From CAYWFP01 sp964457365 (GTDB lineage: Bacteria; Planctomycetota; SZUA-567): a stretch of DNA of 64,000 bases. Each line of letters opens with the position of its first letter. Position 1 is the first letter of the stretch. This document shows positions 20,206-28,471 of the stretch, piece after piece. The stretch lies in assembly GCA_964457365.1 (NCBI GenBank), contig CAYWFP010000001.1, positions 1 through 64,000 of the forward strand. The letters are read 5' to 3'. A program made the translations under genes and the position numbers. Under the pieces are notes generated by a model, which searched no databases, was not told where the DNA came from, and saw only the letters and a program-made list of their open reading frames with translations.

Positions 20206-20323
20206 GAAACGTAGTTTCTCCAACAGGTTCGGTAACGGAAACCAAGCGTCTTGCTGACGTGATCCTTACAATATGGCGCTGCAGAATCCCGGCAGGTCGA
20301 ATACCCGCCGGGGTTGTCGTCTT
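20206..20323 (-). promoter_or_regulatory. Leader before gyrA with a GC-rich hairpin
   Basis: On the minus strand the spacer contains CCCGGCGGG, a 7-base loop and CCTGCCGGG, a stable stem with no T-run after it. It could be a processing or attenuation hairpin between the small membrane-protein gene and gyrA. No clear sigma-70 promoter is seen. Confidence 0.35.
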
Positions 20324-20551
20324 CTAATCCTGTTCTTCTTCCAGAGGCGAACGGTCCATCGATTCCTTGAACGAGGTGTTCATATCTTTCTGCGATTGCT
20401 CGATGGCCTCGACAATCTCGTCCCGCACGCCCTCGATATAGAGGATGACGCCGATGAAGGCGAAGGGATAGGCCCAACTGTCCACCCAGCCGAAGATCTC
20501 GAAAAATCCCAGGCACGCGATAAACATGAAAACGAAGCCGGCCAGTTTCAT
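20324..20551 (-). CDS. Small membrane protein between gyrB and gyrA
   Basis: This 75-residue protein has two hydrophobic helices (MKLAGFVFMFIACLGFFEIF and AYPFAFIGVILYIEGV) and an acidic cytoplasmic tail (ESMDRSPLEEEQD). The ATG has GGGGGA 6 bases upstream, and the gene starts 11 bases after the gyrB stop, so it is cotranscribed with gyrase. Strong ribosome site, tight spacing and membrane topology all support a real gene. I recognise no family. Confidence 0.8.
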   Translation of the reverse strand: MKLAGFVFMFIACLGFFEIFGWVDSWAYPFAFIGVILYIEGVRDEIVEAIEQSQKDMNTSFKESMDRSPLEEEQD

Positions 20552-20562
20552 TCACTTCCCCC

Positions 20563-23013
20563 TTATACGTCGAGTTCCGCGTCCAACGCGTATTTCTCGA
20601 TAAACTTGCGCCGCGGTTCGACGACTTCGCCCATCAGGAGGGTAAAGAGCTGATCGGCCTTCATCGCGTCCTCAATGGCAACCTGCAGCAGGGTCCGCGA
20701 CTCCGGGTTCATCGTGGTCTCCCAGAGCTGGTCGGCGTTCATCTCGCCCAGACCCTTGTACCGCTGGATGTCCATCCCCTTCTCGCCCAAGGCGCGCGTG
20801 CCTCCCAGAATCTCGCCCAATGTCTTGTGGACCGTCTCCGTATCGGCGCTGACGAGAGAGAATTTACCCGATTCGGCCGGATCGGTGGGTGTTAGAAAAT
20901 GACGAATATTGAACCCGAAGCCCTCGAGCTTACGCAGGGCTTTTTCAAGATCCGGGGCGAAGAGGAACTCCGTCAGCAGCAAGGCGTTATCGCCGATCTC
21001 GCCGAGGTTTACGGTAATATCCTCCTCGATCACCTCCAGTTGCGTGCCATCGGCCTCTTTGCTCTTGATGAAATCCTTCAGTTCCTGATCGGTGCCGAAA
21101 TACATCTCCGCGCCGTCGAGAACCGCGCGATACTTGGGAAAGACCGACATTTTCTCGCGCAGTTCGATCAGTTGTCCGAGCGTGATGCCGCGGCGATAAA
21201 CCACCCGCAGCAGACTGTCGATGCGCCGGATGAGGTTCAAGAGCTCTTGCAGCTTGTCCTCATCGATGGTCTGCGAGACGCCGTTGTCGCGATACTCCAG
21301 ACGCGTTCCCTCAACGCCGAGCTTGATCAGTGTATTGTGCATTTCCTCGGAGGAGAGGACGTACTCGGACTTCCTGCCGCGGGTGACTTTGTACAGCGGC
21401 GGACAGGCGATGTAGAGATGCCCCGTCTCGATCAGTTTGGGCATGTGACGGAAGAAGAAGGTCAACAAGAGGGTACGGATATGGCTGCCGTCGACGTCGG
21501 CGTCGCACATGATGATGATCTTGCCGTAACGCAGCTTCTCGATATCGAAGTCCTCCGCGCCGATGCCGGTGCCGAGGGCGGTGATGATGGCCGAAACCTC
21601 GGAATGGCTGAGCATCTTGTCGAGCCGGTGTTTCTCGACGTTCAGGATCTTGCCTTTCAGCGGCAGGATGGCCTGGGTGCGGCTGTCGCGCCCCATCTTC
21701 GCCGAGCCGCCGGCGGAGTCGCCCTCGACGAGGTAGATCTCGGTGTTGTCGCGATCACGGGAGATGCAGTCGGCGAGTTTACCCGGCAGGCCGCCGCCGG
21801 AGAGCGCGTTCTTGCGCCGCGCCAGGTCCCGGGCCTTGCGGGCGGCCACGCGCGCGGCCGCGGCGTTGACGCAGCGCTGGACGATCTTGCGCGCCGATCC
21901 GGGATGCTCTTCGAGAAAAGCGCCGAAGTGCTCGTTGACCACCGTCTCGACGAATCCCTGCACCTCGCGGTTGCCGAGCTTGGTCTTGGTCTGACCTTCG
22001 AATTGCGGATCGGGCACGCGAATACTGATCACCGCCGAGAGCCCTTCGCGCACGTCGTCGCCGGTGAGCGCGGCGTCCTTCTCCTTGAGGATGTTGTTCT
22101 TCCGCGCCCAGGCGTTGATCGAGCGCGTCAGGGCCGACCGGAAGCCCGAGAGGTGTGTGCCGCCTTCGTGCGTGTTGATATTGTTGGCGAAGGAGAAGAC
22201 GTTCTCGTTGAAACCGTCGTTGTACTGGAAAGATGCCTCGAGTTCCAGATTAGAACCGTCGTTGCTCTGGCCTTCGAAATAGACGATCTCGTTGTGAATC
22301 GAGTTTTTGTTCTCGTTGAGATGCTCGACATAGCTCTTGATACCGCCGTCGTAGCGGAAGGAATCCTTCGCCTCCTCCTGGCGCATATCGGCAACCTCGA
22401 TGGTCAGGCCCTTATTCAGGAAAGCCAGTTCGCGCAAGCGCGTGACAATGGTCTCGTAGCGGAATTCGAGCGTATCGAAGATTATGTCGTCGGGCATGAA
22501 GGTGACCTTGGTGCCGTGTTGCTTGGTCTTGCCGCGCTCTTCGACCTCGGTCACCGGCGCGCCGCGCTCGAAGCGTTGGAAGTGGATCTTACCGTCGCGA
22601 TATACCTCGGCCTCGAGCCACTCCGAAAGCGCGTTGACACAGGAAACGCCTACTCCATGCAGGCCGCCGCTGATTTTGTAGGCGTCGTGATCGAACTTGC
22701 CGCCCGCGTGCAGTACGGTCATGACTACGGTCAAGGCGGACATCTGCTGTTCTTCGTGCCAATCGACGGGAATGCCCTGCCCGTTGTCGAGGACGCTGAT
22801 CGAACCGGCGGGATTGATATGGACGCCGATCTTGTCGCAGCGACCGGCCATCGCCTCGTCGACGGCGTTGTCGACCACCTCCCAGATCAGATGGTGCAGG
22901 CCGCGCACGTCGGTAGTGCCGATATACATCGCCGGGCGTTTGCGCACGGCCTCGAGACCTTCGAGAACCTTGATCGATTTGGCGTCGTAAACAACCGCTT
23001 CTTCACTTGTCAT
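20563..23013 (-). CDS. gyrB: DNA gyrase subunit B
   Basis: This 816-residue subunit has the GHKL ATPase domain (VLEGLEAVRKRPAMYIGTT, EVVDNAVDEAMAG, LHGVGVSCVNALSEWLEAEV), a transducer, and the TOPRIM domain with EGDSAGGSAKMGRD, PLKGKILNVEK and the DADVDGSHIRTLL metal site. The C-terminal QRYKGLGEMNADQLWETTMNPE binds GyrA. The ATG overlaps the dciA stop (ATGA), indicating translational coupling. It supplies ATP turnover for negative supercoiling together with the GyrA encoded downstream. Confidence 0.98.
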   Translation of the reverse strand: MTSEEAVVYDAKSIKVLEGLEAVRKRPAMYIGTTDVRGLHHLIWEVVDNAVDEAMAGRCDKIGVHINPAGSISVLDNGQGIPVDWHEEQQMSALTVVMTVLHAGGKFDHDAYKISGGLHGVGVSCVNALSEWLEAEVYRDGKIHFQRFERGAPVTEVEERGKTKQHGTKVTFMPDDIIFDTLEFRYETIVTRLRELAFLNKGLTIEVADMRQEEAKDSFRYDGGIKSYVEHLNENKNSIHNEIVYFEGQSNDGSNLELEASFQYNDGFNENVFSFANNINTHEGGTHLSGFRSALTRSINAWARKNNILKEKDAALTGDDVREGLSAVISIRVPDPQFEGQTKTKLGNREVQGFVETVVNEHFGAFLEEHPGSARKIVQRCVNAAAARVAARKARDLARRKNALSGGGLPGKLADCISRDRDNTEIYLVEGDSAGGSAKMGRDSRTQAILPLKGKILNVEKHRLDKMLSHSEVSAIITALGTGIGAEDFDIEKLRYGKIIIMCDADVDGSHIRTLLLTFFFRHMPKLIETGHLYIACPPLYKVTRGRKSEYVLSSEEMHNTLIKLGVEGTRLEYRDNGVSQTIDEDKLQELLNLIRRIDSLLRVVYRRGITLGQLIELREKMSVFPKYRAVLDGAEMYFGTDQELKDFIKSKEADGTQLEVIEEDITVNLGEIGDNALLLTEFLFAPDLEKALRKLEGFGFNIRHFLTPTDPAESGKFSLVSADTETVHKTLGEILGGTRALGEKGMDIQRYKGLGEMNADQLWETTMNPESRTLLQVAIEDAMKADQLFTLLMGEVVEPRRKFIEKYALDAELDV

Positions 23014-23375
23014 TTTCCGCTGTACTCCAGGATAAATTCGATCGCGCGTATGAAAGAGGACGGCTGCGCCTGCCGCAGCGAAACGATCAGGTCTTCCCGA
23101 TAATACGTCTCCAACTCGCTCTTCAGCGCCGCACTCGTCACCGCTATGCGAAGTACGCCGTTGCGAAACGACTCGACGCGCGTCATTGTCGTCAACTCCT
23201 CGCCGACTACGTCATGCCACAAAGAGCGGATCTCCGCCAATCCGCCTTGCCGTTCGAGCTTGTTCCTCCTGATAAATTCCTTGAGCGAATCGCGCAGCGG
23301 ATGGCTGTGAACCGACTTGACCGCCAGTCGCTGCCGCTCGCGCTCCAACGCAGTATACGGGTCTTCAACGCTCAT
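23010..23375 (-). CDS. dciA: DciA-like (DUF721) helicase-loading factor
   Basis: This 121-residue protein of the DUF721 family has the conserved core IRSLWHDVVGEELTTMTRVESFRNGVLRIAVTSAALKSEL, quoted here across its KH-like fold (about residues 48-87). DciA promotes loading of the replicative helicase DnaB in bacteria that lack DnaC or DnaI. Context is ideal: it lies 4 bases after dnaN and overlaps gyrB by 4 bases. AGGA within the dnaN 3' end serves as its ribosome site. The family name is firm; the helicase-loading role is inferred from characterised homologues. Confidence 0.88.
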   Translation of the reverse strand: MSVEDPYTALERERQRLAVKSVHSHPLRDSLKEFIRRNKLERQGGLAEIRSLWHDVVGEELTTMTRVESFRNGVLRIAVTSAALKSELETYYREDLIVSLRQAQPSSFIRAIEFILEYSGK

Positions 23376-23379
23376 CCGG

Positions 23380-24474
23380 CTATTCCTGAGCCCGGATCGG
23401 CATGATGATGTGGACGAAGTCGTTAACCTCGAAACGCACCGGGCTGCTGTTGTCGCGAAAACGGAACGTCACCTGATCGCTCTCGATGACGCGCAAAGCT
23501 TCGATCACGTACAGATGATTGAAGCTGACCGAGATCGGCGGGCCCTCGAGCTCGGCAGGCATGTCCACCTGCCCGGCGCCGACATCGCTGCCGCTGCCGG
23601 AGATGAAAAGGTTGCCCTCGCGCGTCTCCATCGATATCGAGTGCGTCTCCTCGTTGGTCAATTGTCCGGCCAGGCGCAACGAACGTTGTAAATGCATGCG
23701 GTCGACGGTTACTTTGCTGTTGGACTCTTTCGGAATCACGTCTCGGTAGCGGGGAAACTGGCCGTCGACGAGACGAGAGACCAACGAGAAGGAATCCGAC
23801 TTGGCGGTGAATTCGTGCTCGGAGATGCCGAAACGGAATACTTCCTCGTTTCGGACCAGCTTCGCCAACTCGGTCAAGCCCTTGGTCAGGACGATCGCGC
23901 TGGCCTCGATATCCGCGGGGTTTTTTATCTTCTTGCCGACGTGCGAGAGCCGATGGGTATCGCTGGTGACGAACTCCGCCTGGTTTTTGGCGATATTAAC
24001 GTAGATGCCGTTCAGGGCGTAGCGGGTATCGCCTTTGGCGGTACTGAAAGAAGTCTTCTCGATCGCGTCGACGAAATCGTCGGCGACGATCTCGACCATG
24101 GAGTCGCTCTCGGGTTCTTTCATCGAGGGAAACTCGTCGGCGTTGCACAGCAGGTCGAACTTGCCGTTGTCCGTCTTGATAATCGCGCGGGAATCGTCGA
24201 TGGAGATCGAAACGGTATCGGACCAGTCGTCGCGAAGCACCGCGTTCAATTTCGTTGCCGGCAACAACACCGAAGACGGCGCATCGAGATTCTCCACCGG
24301 GATTCTGCAGGAAATGGCGATCTCGAGATCGGTGGCGCAGAAGGAGATCGTTCCATCTTCGTTGCCGGTGATCTGAAAGTTCTGCAAAACCTGTTTGGCG
24401 CTGCGGGTGGGGACGACGCCGCAGAGAAGCGAGGTCAGATCGGCCAGCGACTGACGTGCAGAAGTAAATTTCAT
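23380..24474 (-). CDS. dnaN: DNA polymerase III beta sliding clamp
   Basis: This 364-residue protein shows the three repeated clamp folds and typical motifs: ALNGIYVNI, ATDTHRLS-like TSDTHRLSHVG, LVDGQFPRYRDVIPKES and the C-terminal FEVNDFVHIIMPIR. The M-P-x-R end forms part of the client-binding pocket. Length is standard. AGGAG lies about 10 bases before the ATG. It follows dnaA across a 263-base AT-rich spacer, so it may have its own promoter there. Confidence 0.97.
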   Translation of the reverse strand: MKFTSARQSLADLTSLLCGVVPTRSAKQVLQNFQITGNEDGTISFCATDLEIAISCRIPVENLDAPSSVLLPATKLNAVLRDDWSDTVSISIDDSRAIIKTDNGKFDLLCNADEFPSMKEPESDSMVEIVADDFVDAIEKTSFSTAKGDTRYALNGIYVNIAKNQAEFVTSDTHRLSHVGKKIKNPADIEASAIVLTKGLTELAKLVRNEEVFRFGISEHEFTAKSDSFSLVSRLVDGQFPRYRDVIPKESNSKVTVDRMHLQRSLRLAGQLTNEETHSISMETREGNLFISGSGSDVGAGQVDMPAELEGPPISVSFNHLYVIEALRVIESDQVTFRFRDNSSPVRFEVNDFVHIIMPIRAQE

Positions 24475-24737
24475 TATAGATTACTCCTGTAATAACAAAA
24501 AGAGAAACAAGGCGATAAAAACGTTGAATCGGCGAACGCGAAAACGCAACAAAAGCCAGCGCAAGATAATACGATCACGAACAAACGAAACAACGCGAAG
24601 CGAATGGCTGTCGAAGCCGTGTTGAATCGTGAAGAGGAGCAGAAAAACCGATGCGAATATTCTACCAAAACCGGAGAACAAATGCACGCAGGTAAACGCG
24701 CGATCAACAGATTAAATCTGAAAAATCGGAGAGGGAT
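24475..24737. other. dnaA-dnaN spacer, A-rich on the plus strand
   Basis: These 263 bases are AT-rich and strongly purine-biased on the plus strand (long A/G stretches). They probably hold the dnaN promoter. A search by eye for 9-base DnaA boxes of the TTATCCACA type found none here. No ORF with a believable ribosome site is present. Confidence 0.5.
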
Positions 24738-26012
24738 TCAACAGGAAATTAACACGCGTTTACGGCATTCCTCGAATATCGCCCGGACGCTGATATCACG
24801 GTCGCAGAGCGTGCGAATCTTTTCACAGCCGTGTTTGACCGTGCTGTGGTCGCGACCGCCGAAACAACGTCCGATTTCCTCGAGACTCGAAGAGGTCATC
24901 GTCTTGGCTAGATACATGCCGACCTGGCGGGGATACGCGACAGAGCGGGCGCGGCTTTTGGATAAAAGGTCGTTCTGCGACACACCGAAATAGTCGCAGA
25001 CTGCGCGGCGAATATCGGTAAGGGAAACACGTTGCACGGAAGTACGCGTATAGTCGGAGACGATCGAGCGGACAAGCGGCAAATCGACAGGTTCGGAAAG
25101 CAGGCGAACGTGGCTGCGAATACGATTCAGAATCCCTTCGATTTCACGGATATTAGATGAGCAATTACGTGTCAAATAAAGAAGAGCGGAATCGGGAAGT
25201 TCGAGCTCGAGCTCGCCGCATTTTTGAAGAATCAGATCCGAAAGGGATTCAGGGGATAGCGCTTCGATCTCGATAACCAAACCCCATTGAAAGCGACTGC
25301 GAAGAGATTCGGAGAACGAGGAGAAGAATTTCGGCGATGAGTTAGAAGAAAAGACCATCTGTTTTTGATTATTGTGAAGATGGTCGAAAATGCGGGATAG
25401 CGAATGTTGAGCAGATGGATGATCGGAGAGACGGTGAACATCGTCGAGAATAAGAAAATCACTGAGCAGAAGTTCGTCGGAAACATTGCTGTACGTAGAG
25501 TTTGATAGAAGAGAAATCAAGATTTCGGCAGAGAGAAAGCGAAAAGAAGTATTGCTGTGAAGCGCGAGATAATGATTGGCTATGGCATGGAGAAGATGGG
25601 TCTTACCGGTGCCAACGCCGGAATAAACAAAAAGAGGATTATAAGAAGAACAAGGATTTTCAGCGATAGACCTGGCTGCGGCAACGGCAAGGCGATTACC
25701 GGAACCGGAAAAAAATTTCTCGAACGTCAAAGACAGATTCGAAGAGATGGATGGAATCTTTGAAAAGACGAAATCGACATTGAGGGAATGATCGAACAAC
25801 GATTCAATTGAAGAAGAAAGAAGTGAACGGAGCTCAACAGAAAAAAGAGAAGAAAGAGAAGAATCGGTAATATGAACCGATACGTTTTTCGAGTCCTGGA
25901 AGCGAAAATCAAGGCGATGAAGCCATGGAAGTAAAGAATTGAAATCGGGATGATTGTGGACAAAATGTTGAAGCTGATCCCGAAACCTTGCAGGGGCAAG
26001 ACAGGTATCCAA
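24738..26012 (-). CDS. dnaA: Chromosomal replication initiator DnaA
   Basis: This is a 424-residue protein from the preferred start. Domain I includes RFRDQLQHFVHNHPDF and LLPWLHRL. Domain III has Walker A GVGTGKTHLL, Walker B FLILDDVHRL and the box VII-like ESLRSRFQWGL. Domain IV ends with the DNA-binding signature GGRDHSTVKHGCEKI. I prefer the TTG at 26012, which has AGGAGGT 3 bases upstream; an in-frame TTG at 26108 would add 32 residues but has no ribosome site. The gene is much more AT-rich than its neighbours, and its coding strand is pyrimidine-rich, giving many Ser, Leu and Phe codons (runs such as LLSSSIESLF). Function is secure; the start is not. Confidence 0.95.
   Translation of the reverse strand: MDTCLAPARFRDQLQHFVHNHPDFNSLLPWLHRLDFRFQDSKNVSVHITDSSLSSLFSVELRSLLSSSIESLFDHSLNVDFVFSKIPSISSNLSLTFEKFFSGSGNRLAVAAARSIAENPCSSYNPLFVYSGVGTGKTHLLHAIANHYLALHSNTSFRFLSAEILISLLSNSTYSNVSDELLLSDFLILDDVHRLSDHPSAQHSLSRIFDHLHNNQKQMVFSSNSSPKFFSSFSESLRSRFQWGLVIEIEALSPESLSDLILQKCGELELELPDSALLYLTRNCSSNIREIEGILNRIRSHVRLLSEPVDLPLVRSIVSDYTRTSVQRVSLTDIRRAVCDYFGVSQNDLLSKSRARSVAYPRQVGMYLAKTMTSSSLEEIGRCFGGRDHSTVKHGCEKIRTLCDRDISVRAIFEECRKRVLISC
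25955..25963 (-). promoter_or_regulatory. Possible DnaA box inside dnaA
   Basis: On the minus strand this reads TTGTCCACA, one base from the classical TTATCCACA and identical to the form common in high-GC genomes. It is a single site within the 5' part of dnaA. It may contribute to origin function or dnaA autoregulation, but one box alone is weak evidence. Confidence 0.4.
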
Positions 26013-26358
26013 GGCACCTCCTCCAGCGCGGAAAGACAAAATAGCCAACCAGTTGGAAGACAAGCAAGAGCAATTGAACCCGACGGGAAAACAAGGGATT
26101 ACTCTCAACTATTATCGGAAATATACAAATTACAAAACCGAAGTCAAAGAAATTCGAAAACTTTTTTCAGCGCATAAACCAGACTCAATCAGAATGTTTC
26201 ACGTGAAACATTGGCAGGATAAGGTTCCCGCAATACGCGCACTGCATATTCGGTTTTCGTTGTGTTGTTGCTCGATTCTTCTTTCTCCGCCTGTTTGTTT
26301 TTCTTAAAAGCTTTGCTTGTTTTCTTCTAAGTGATGGGCGAGGTTTTTTTTTACGCCG
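26013..26358. other. Candidate replication origin region upstream of dnaA
   Basis: This 346-base gap (250 if dnaA starts at 26108) lies between divergent dnaA and the secretin gene. It is AT-rich and contains a perfect parS site at its centre. Left of parS the plus strand is A/purine-rich; right of it the same strand becomes T-rich (26240-26350, with long T runs). The only other DnaA-box-like string is TTATCCTGC at 26214-26222, 7 of 9 matches. This layout fits an origin or its immediate neighbour, but no DnaA-box cluster is visible. Confidence 0.5.
26193..26212. promoter_or_regulatory. parS: parS centromere site
   Basis: TGTTTCACGTGAAACA (26195-26210) is an exact match to the universal ParB-binding consensus TGTTNCACGTGAAACA. 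The symmetry extends two bases on each side to a perfect 20-base palindrome. parS sites cluster around the origin and nucleate ParABS segregation complexes. No parA or parB gene is present in this window. Confidence 0.95.
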
Positions 26359-27627
26359 GTGGCAACGATGATGATGATTCGATATCTGTTGATCGTTCTG
26401 TTTCTATGCCTGAGCGCTTCTGTCCATGCCGCAGAGGCATCTGCTCCTTCGCCGTCGCCTGATTCCGAACCATCGCCTTCCGGCGAAGACGAATTCGATT
26501 ATTCCAAATTTACCGATATGCTTGTCGAGGAGGAAGTCGAAGAAACGAAGATCTTCTATTATCGTCCACGCTTCATTAACAGCGCCGAGCTGACCACCGT
26601 GCTGGAGAACTTCATCACCCCGACCGGGATGGTCGCTTCAAGCGAGGATACGGAAACAGTCGTTGTCCAGGATGTCGAGCAGAATATCGCACGCATCAAG
26701 GATATCTGCGAAAAGCTCGATCACCGCGTGCCACAGATCCTCGTCCAGGCCCAGATCGTCGAGATGCGTCTCGACAACGATTACGAGAAAGAATTCCGCC
26801 TCGCGTTCGAACATGTCTCGCCAAAGGAAGGGACGTTCCTCGACAGCTTTCTCTTCGATCTGCCCGCTATCGGCAATACGGTTCAGGAAAGCCCTGGCGG
26901 GTCTCTCAACCTGCGCCCTTACGTAAGGCAATACAACGGCGGCACCAAACGCAATACGCTGACCATGTTCTTCCGTTATCTCGAGAGTCGCGGGCAGGCA
27001 AAAATCCTTTCAGCACCGAACCTGATCCTGCGACGCGGTGCCGAAGGCTCGATTCTGACCGGTGAAGAAGTCCCGATCCAGGAACAGACCGTCGTCTCCG
27101 GCAGTATCAGCACCTCGACGAAATTCAAGAGCGTCGGAGTCAAGCTCCGCGTCGTTCCCAAGATGATAGTTAACAACACAGTGTATCTATCCATCAATCC
27201 GGAAGTATCCAACATCACGCGCCAGGAACCCGCCGGCGCCAACGGTTTGACCAATCCGGTCATCGCGGTGCGCAAGGCCAGTACCGAGCTCGAAATCAAG
27301 GATGGCGAGCTTCTGGTTCTCGGCGGGTTGTTGACCACCGAGGAGCGCGTGCAGCGCAACAAGGTGCCGATCCTGGGAAGCTGCCCCGGCATCGGTCACC
27401 TCTTCCGCAGCACCCGGATCCAGAAGATCAAGACCCACCTGATGATCTTCCTCCATATCGAGATCCTGCAGGAGAGCGAGCCGAACTCGATCAACATCCG
27501 TCCGGAAGAACCGGTTCCCCCGGTCATCTACCGGCAGATGGACAAGATGGAGAAGAATCTCAAGCAGCCGTTCGTCGATATCGGCCACGACCTGAGCCTG
27601 CTCAAGCACGAAGAATATCGCGATTGA
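26359..27627 (+). CDS. Secretin-family outer-membrane protein
   Basis: This 422-residue protein has a signal peptide (IRYLLIVLFLCLSASVHA), an acidic low-complexity stretch, one small N1/N-domain-like module (about 65-125, FINSAELTTVLENFITPTG), and the secretin pore domain. The pore domain shows VLVQAQIVEMRL-like, AKILSAPNLILRRG, GVKLRVVPKM, IKDGELLVLGGLL and VPILGSCPGIGHLFRS. It is short for GspD or PilQ, and no type II or type IV pilus genes adjoin it. The GTG at 26359 or one of the ATG codons at 26368-26374 could be the start; ribosome signals are weak for all. It probably forms an outer-membrane channel. Confidence 0.9.
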   Translation: MATMMMIRYLLIVLFLCLSASVHAAEASAPSPSPDSEPSPSGEDEFDYSKFTDMLVEEEVEETKIFYYRPRFINSAELTTVLENFITPTGMVASSEDTETVVVQDVEQNIARIKDICEKLDHRVPQILVQAQIVEMRLDNDYEKEFRLAFEHVSPKEGTFLDSFLFDLPAIGNTVQESPGGSLNLRPYVRQYNGGTKRNTLTMFFRYLESRGQAKILSAPNLILRRGAEGSILTGEEVPIQEQTVVSGSISTSTKFKSVGVKLRVVPKMIVNNTVYLSINPEVSNITRQEPAGANGLTNPVIAVRKASTELEIKDGELLVLGGLLTTEERVQRNKVPILGSCPGIGHLFRSTRIQKIKTHLMIFLHIEILQESEPNSINIRPEEPVPPVIYRQMDKMEKNLKQPFVDIGHDLSLLKHEEYRD

Positions 27628-27641
27628 GACCGGGCGCGACC

Positions 27642-27669
27642 TTGTATTGTCATTCCGCGGATCTATACT
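27642..27669 (+). promoter_or_regulatory. Predicted promoter of the DUF3568 lipoprotein gene
   Basis: TTGTAT (27642-27647), a 16-base spacer and TATACT (27664-27669) lie 33 bases before the lipoprotein ATG, in the gap after the secretin gene. Confidence 0.45.
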
Positions 27670-27702
27670 GATGGTATTTCACGTTTCCGGCGAGGAGCGA
27701 AG

Positions 27703-28107
27703 ATGAAGACCTGGATCGTCGTATTGCTTGGTCTCGGGATATTGCCCGGATGTCTGATGACTGCCGGCGCGGTCACCGGAGGCGGCGCGGTCACGCGCGA
27801 GTATCTCGACGAATCGGTGGTCTACGACGCCACCGGCGACGAAGCCGAGGGCGCGGTGCAGAAAGCGATTGTCGATATGGGCGGCAACATCATCACCGTC
27901 AAGGCCGATCGCTCCAAGGGCGCCGCCGCGTACCGCACCTTTCGCGGCAAGACCTACGACGCTGAGGCCCTGACCATCGACATCGAACCGCAGACGCCGA
28001 AGACCACCCGGATCGACGTCCGCGTCGGACGCATCGGCGACAAGCAGCGCGCCAGGGATATCCACCGCGCGATCCAGAAATACCTGCCGTCTTTTCAATT
28101 CAAATAG
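27703..28107 (+). CDS. DUF3568-family lipoprotein
   Basis: This 134-residue protein has a lipoprotein signal (MKTWIVVLLGLGILPGC), with Cys17 as the lipidated residue. A Gly/Ala-rich stretch (TAGAVTGGGAVTREYL) precedes a compact alpha/beta domain with AIVDMGGNIITVKADRSKG and TTRIDVRVGRIGDKQRARDI. This matches the DUF3568 pattern common in PVC and delta-proteobacterial genomes, where the function is unknown. ATG has GAGGAG 7 bases upstream. It is followed at 8 bases by a small membrane protein gene, so the two form a short operon. Confidence 0.85.
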   Translation: MKTWIVVLLGLGILPGCLMTAGAVTGGGAVTREYLDESVVYDATGDEAEGAVQKAIVDMGGNIITVKADRSKGAAAYRTFRGKTYDAEALTIDIEPQTPKTTRIDVRVGRIGDKQRARDIHRAIQKYLPSFQFK

Positions 28108-28115
28108 GACACCCC

Positions 28116-28388
28116 ATGCCCGGCTGCTGTATCGCCGCGATCGTCATGTTCCTCTCGGTCCGGCTGGGCTTGATCATCGTCTGGATCTTCACGCCCTGGT
28201 ATCATTGTTTCCAGTCGACGCTGGTCGCGTTTCTGGGCTGGGTTTTCGCGCCTTGGACGAGCCTGGCGTATATCGCCATCTGCCATCACAACGCGGCCCG
28301 GATCGAAGGCGTCTGGCTTGCGGTTCTCGTTGTGGCGATCCTGATGGACGCCTCGATGCTCTTTGCCCGCAACAAGAAGAAAGAATAG
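28116..28388 (+). CDS. Small two-helix membrane protein
   Basis: This 90-residue protein has hydrophobic segments at about 5-28, 35-55 and 64-83, and a basic cytoplasmic tail (ARNKKKE). Aromatic residues (FTPWYHCFQ, FAPWTSLAY) cluster at the helix ends, as expected at membrane interfaces. AGGA lies 6 bases before the ATG, and it starts 8 bases after the lipoprotein gene. I recognise no characterised family; similar small proteins are frequent in Planctomycetes. Confidence 0.78.
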   Translation: MPGCCIAAIVMFLSVRLGLIIVWIFTPWYHCFQSTLVAFLGWVFAPWTSLAYIAICHHNAARIEGVWLAVLVVAILMDASMLFARNKKKE

Positions 28389-28471
28389 CCTTGGGTTCTG
28401 CCTGACAAACCCGGCGGCCGAATGCCGGAGCGGCGGCAGCCGACTGACATTACGCACAGTAAAGGATGCGC

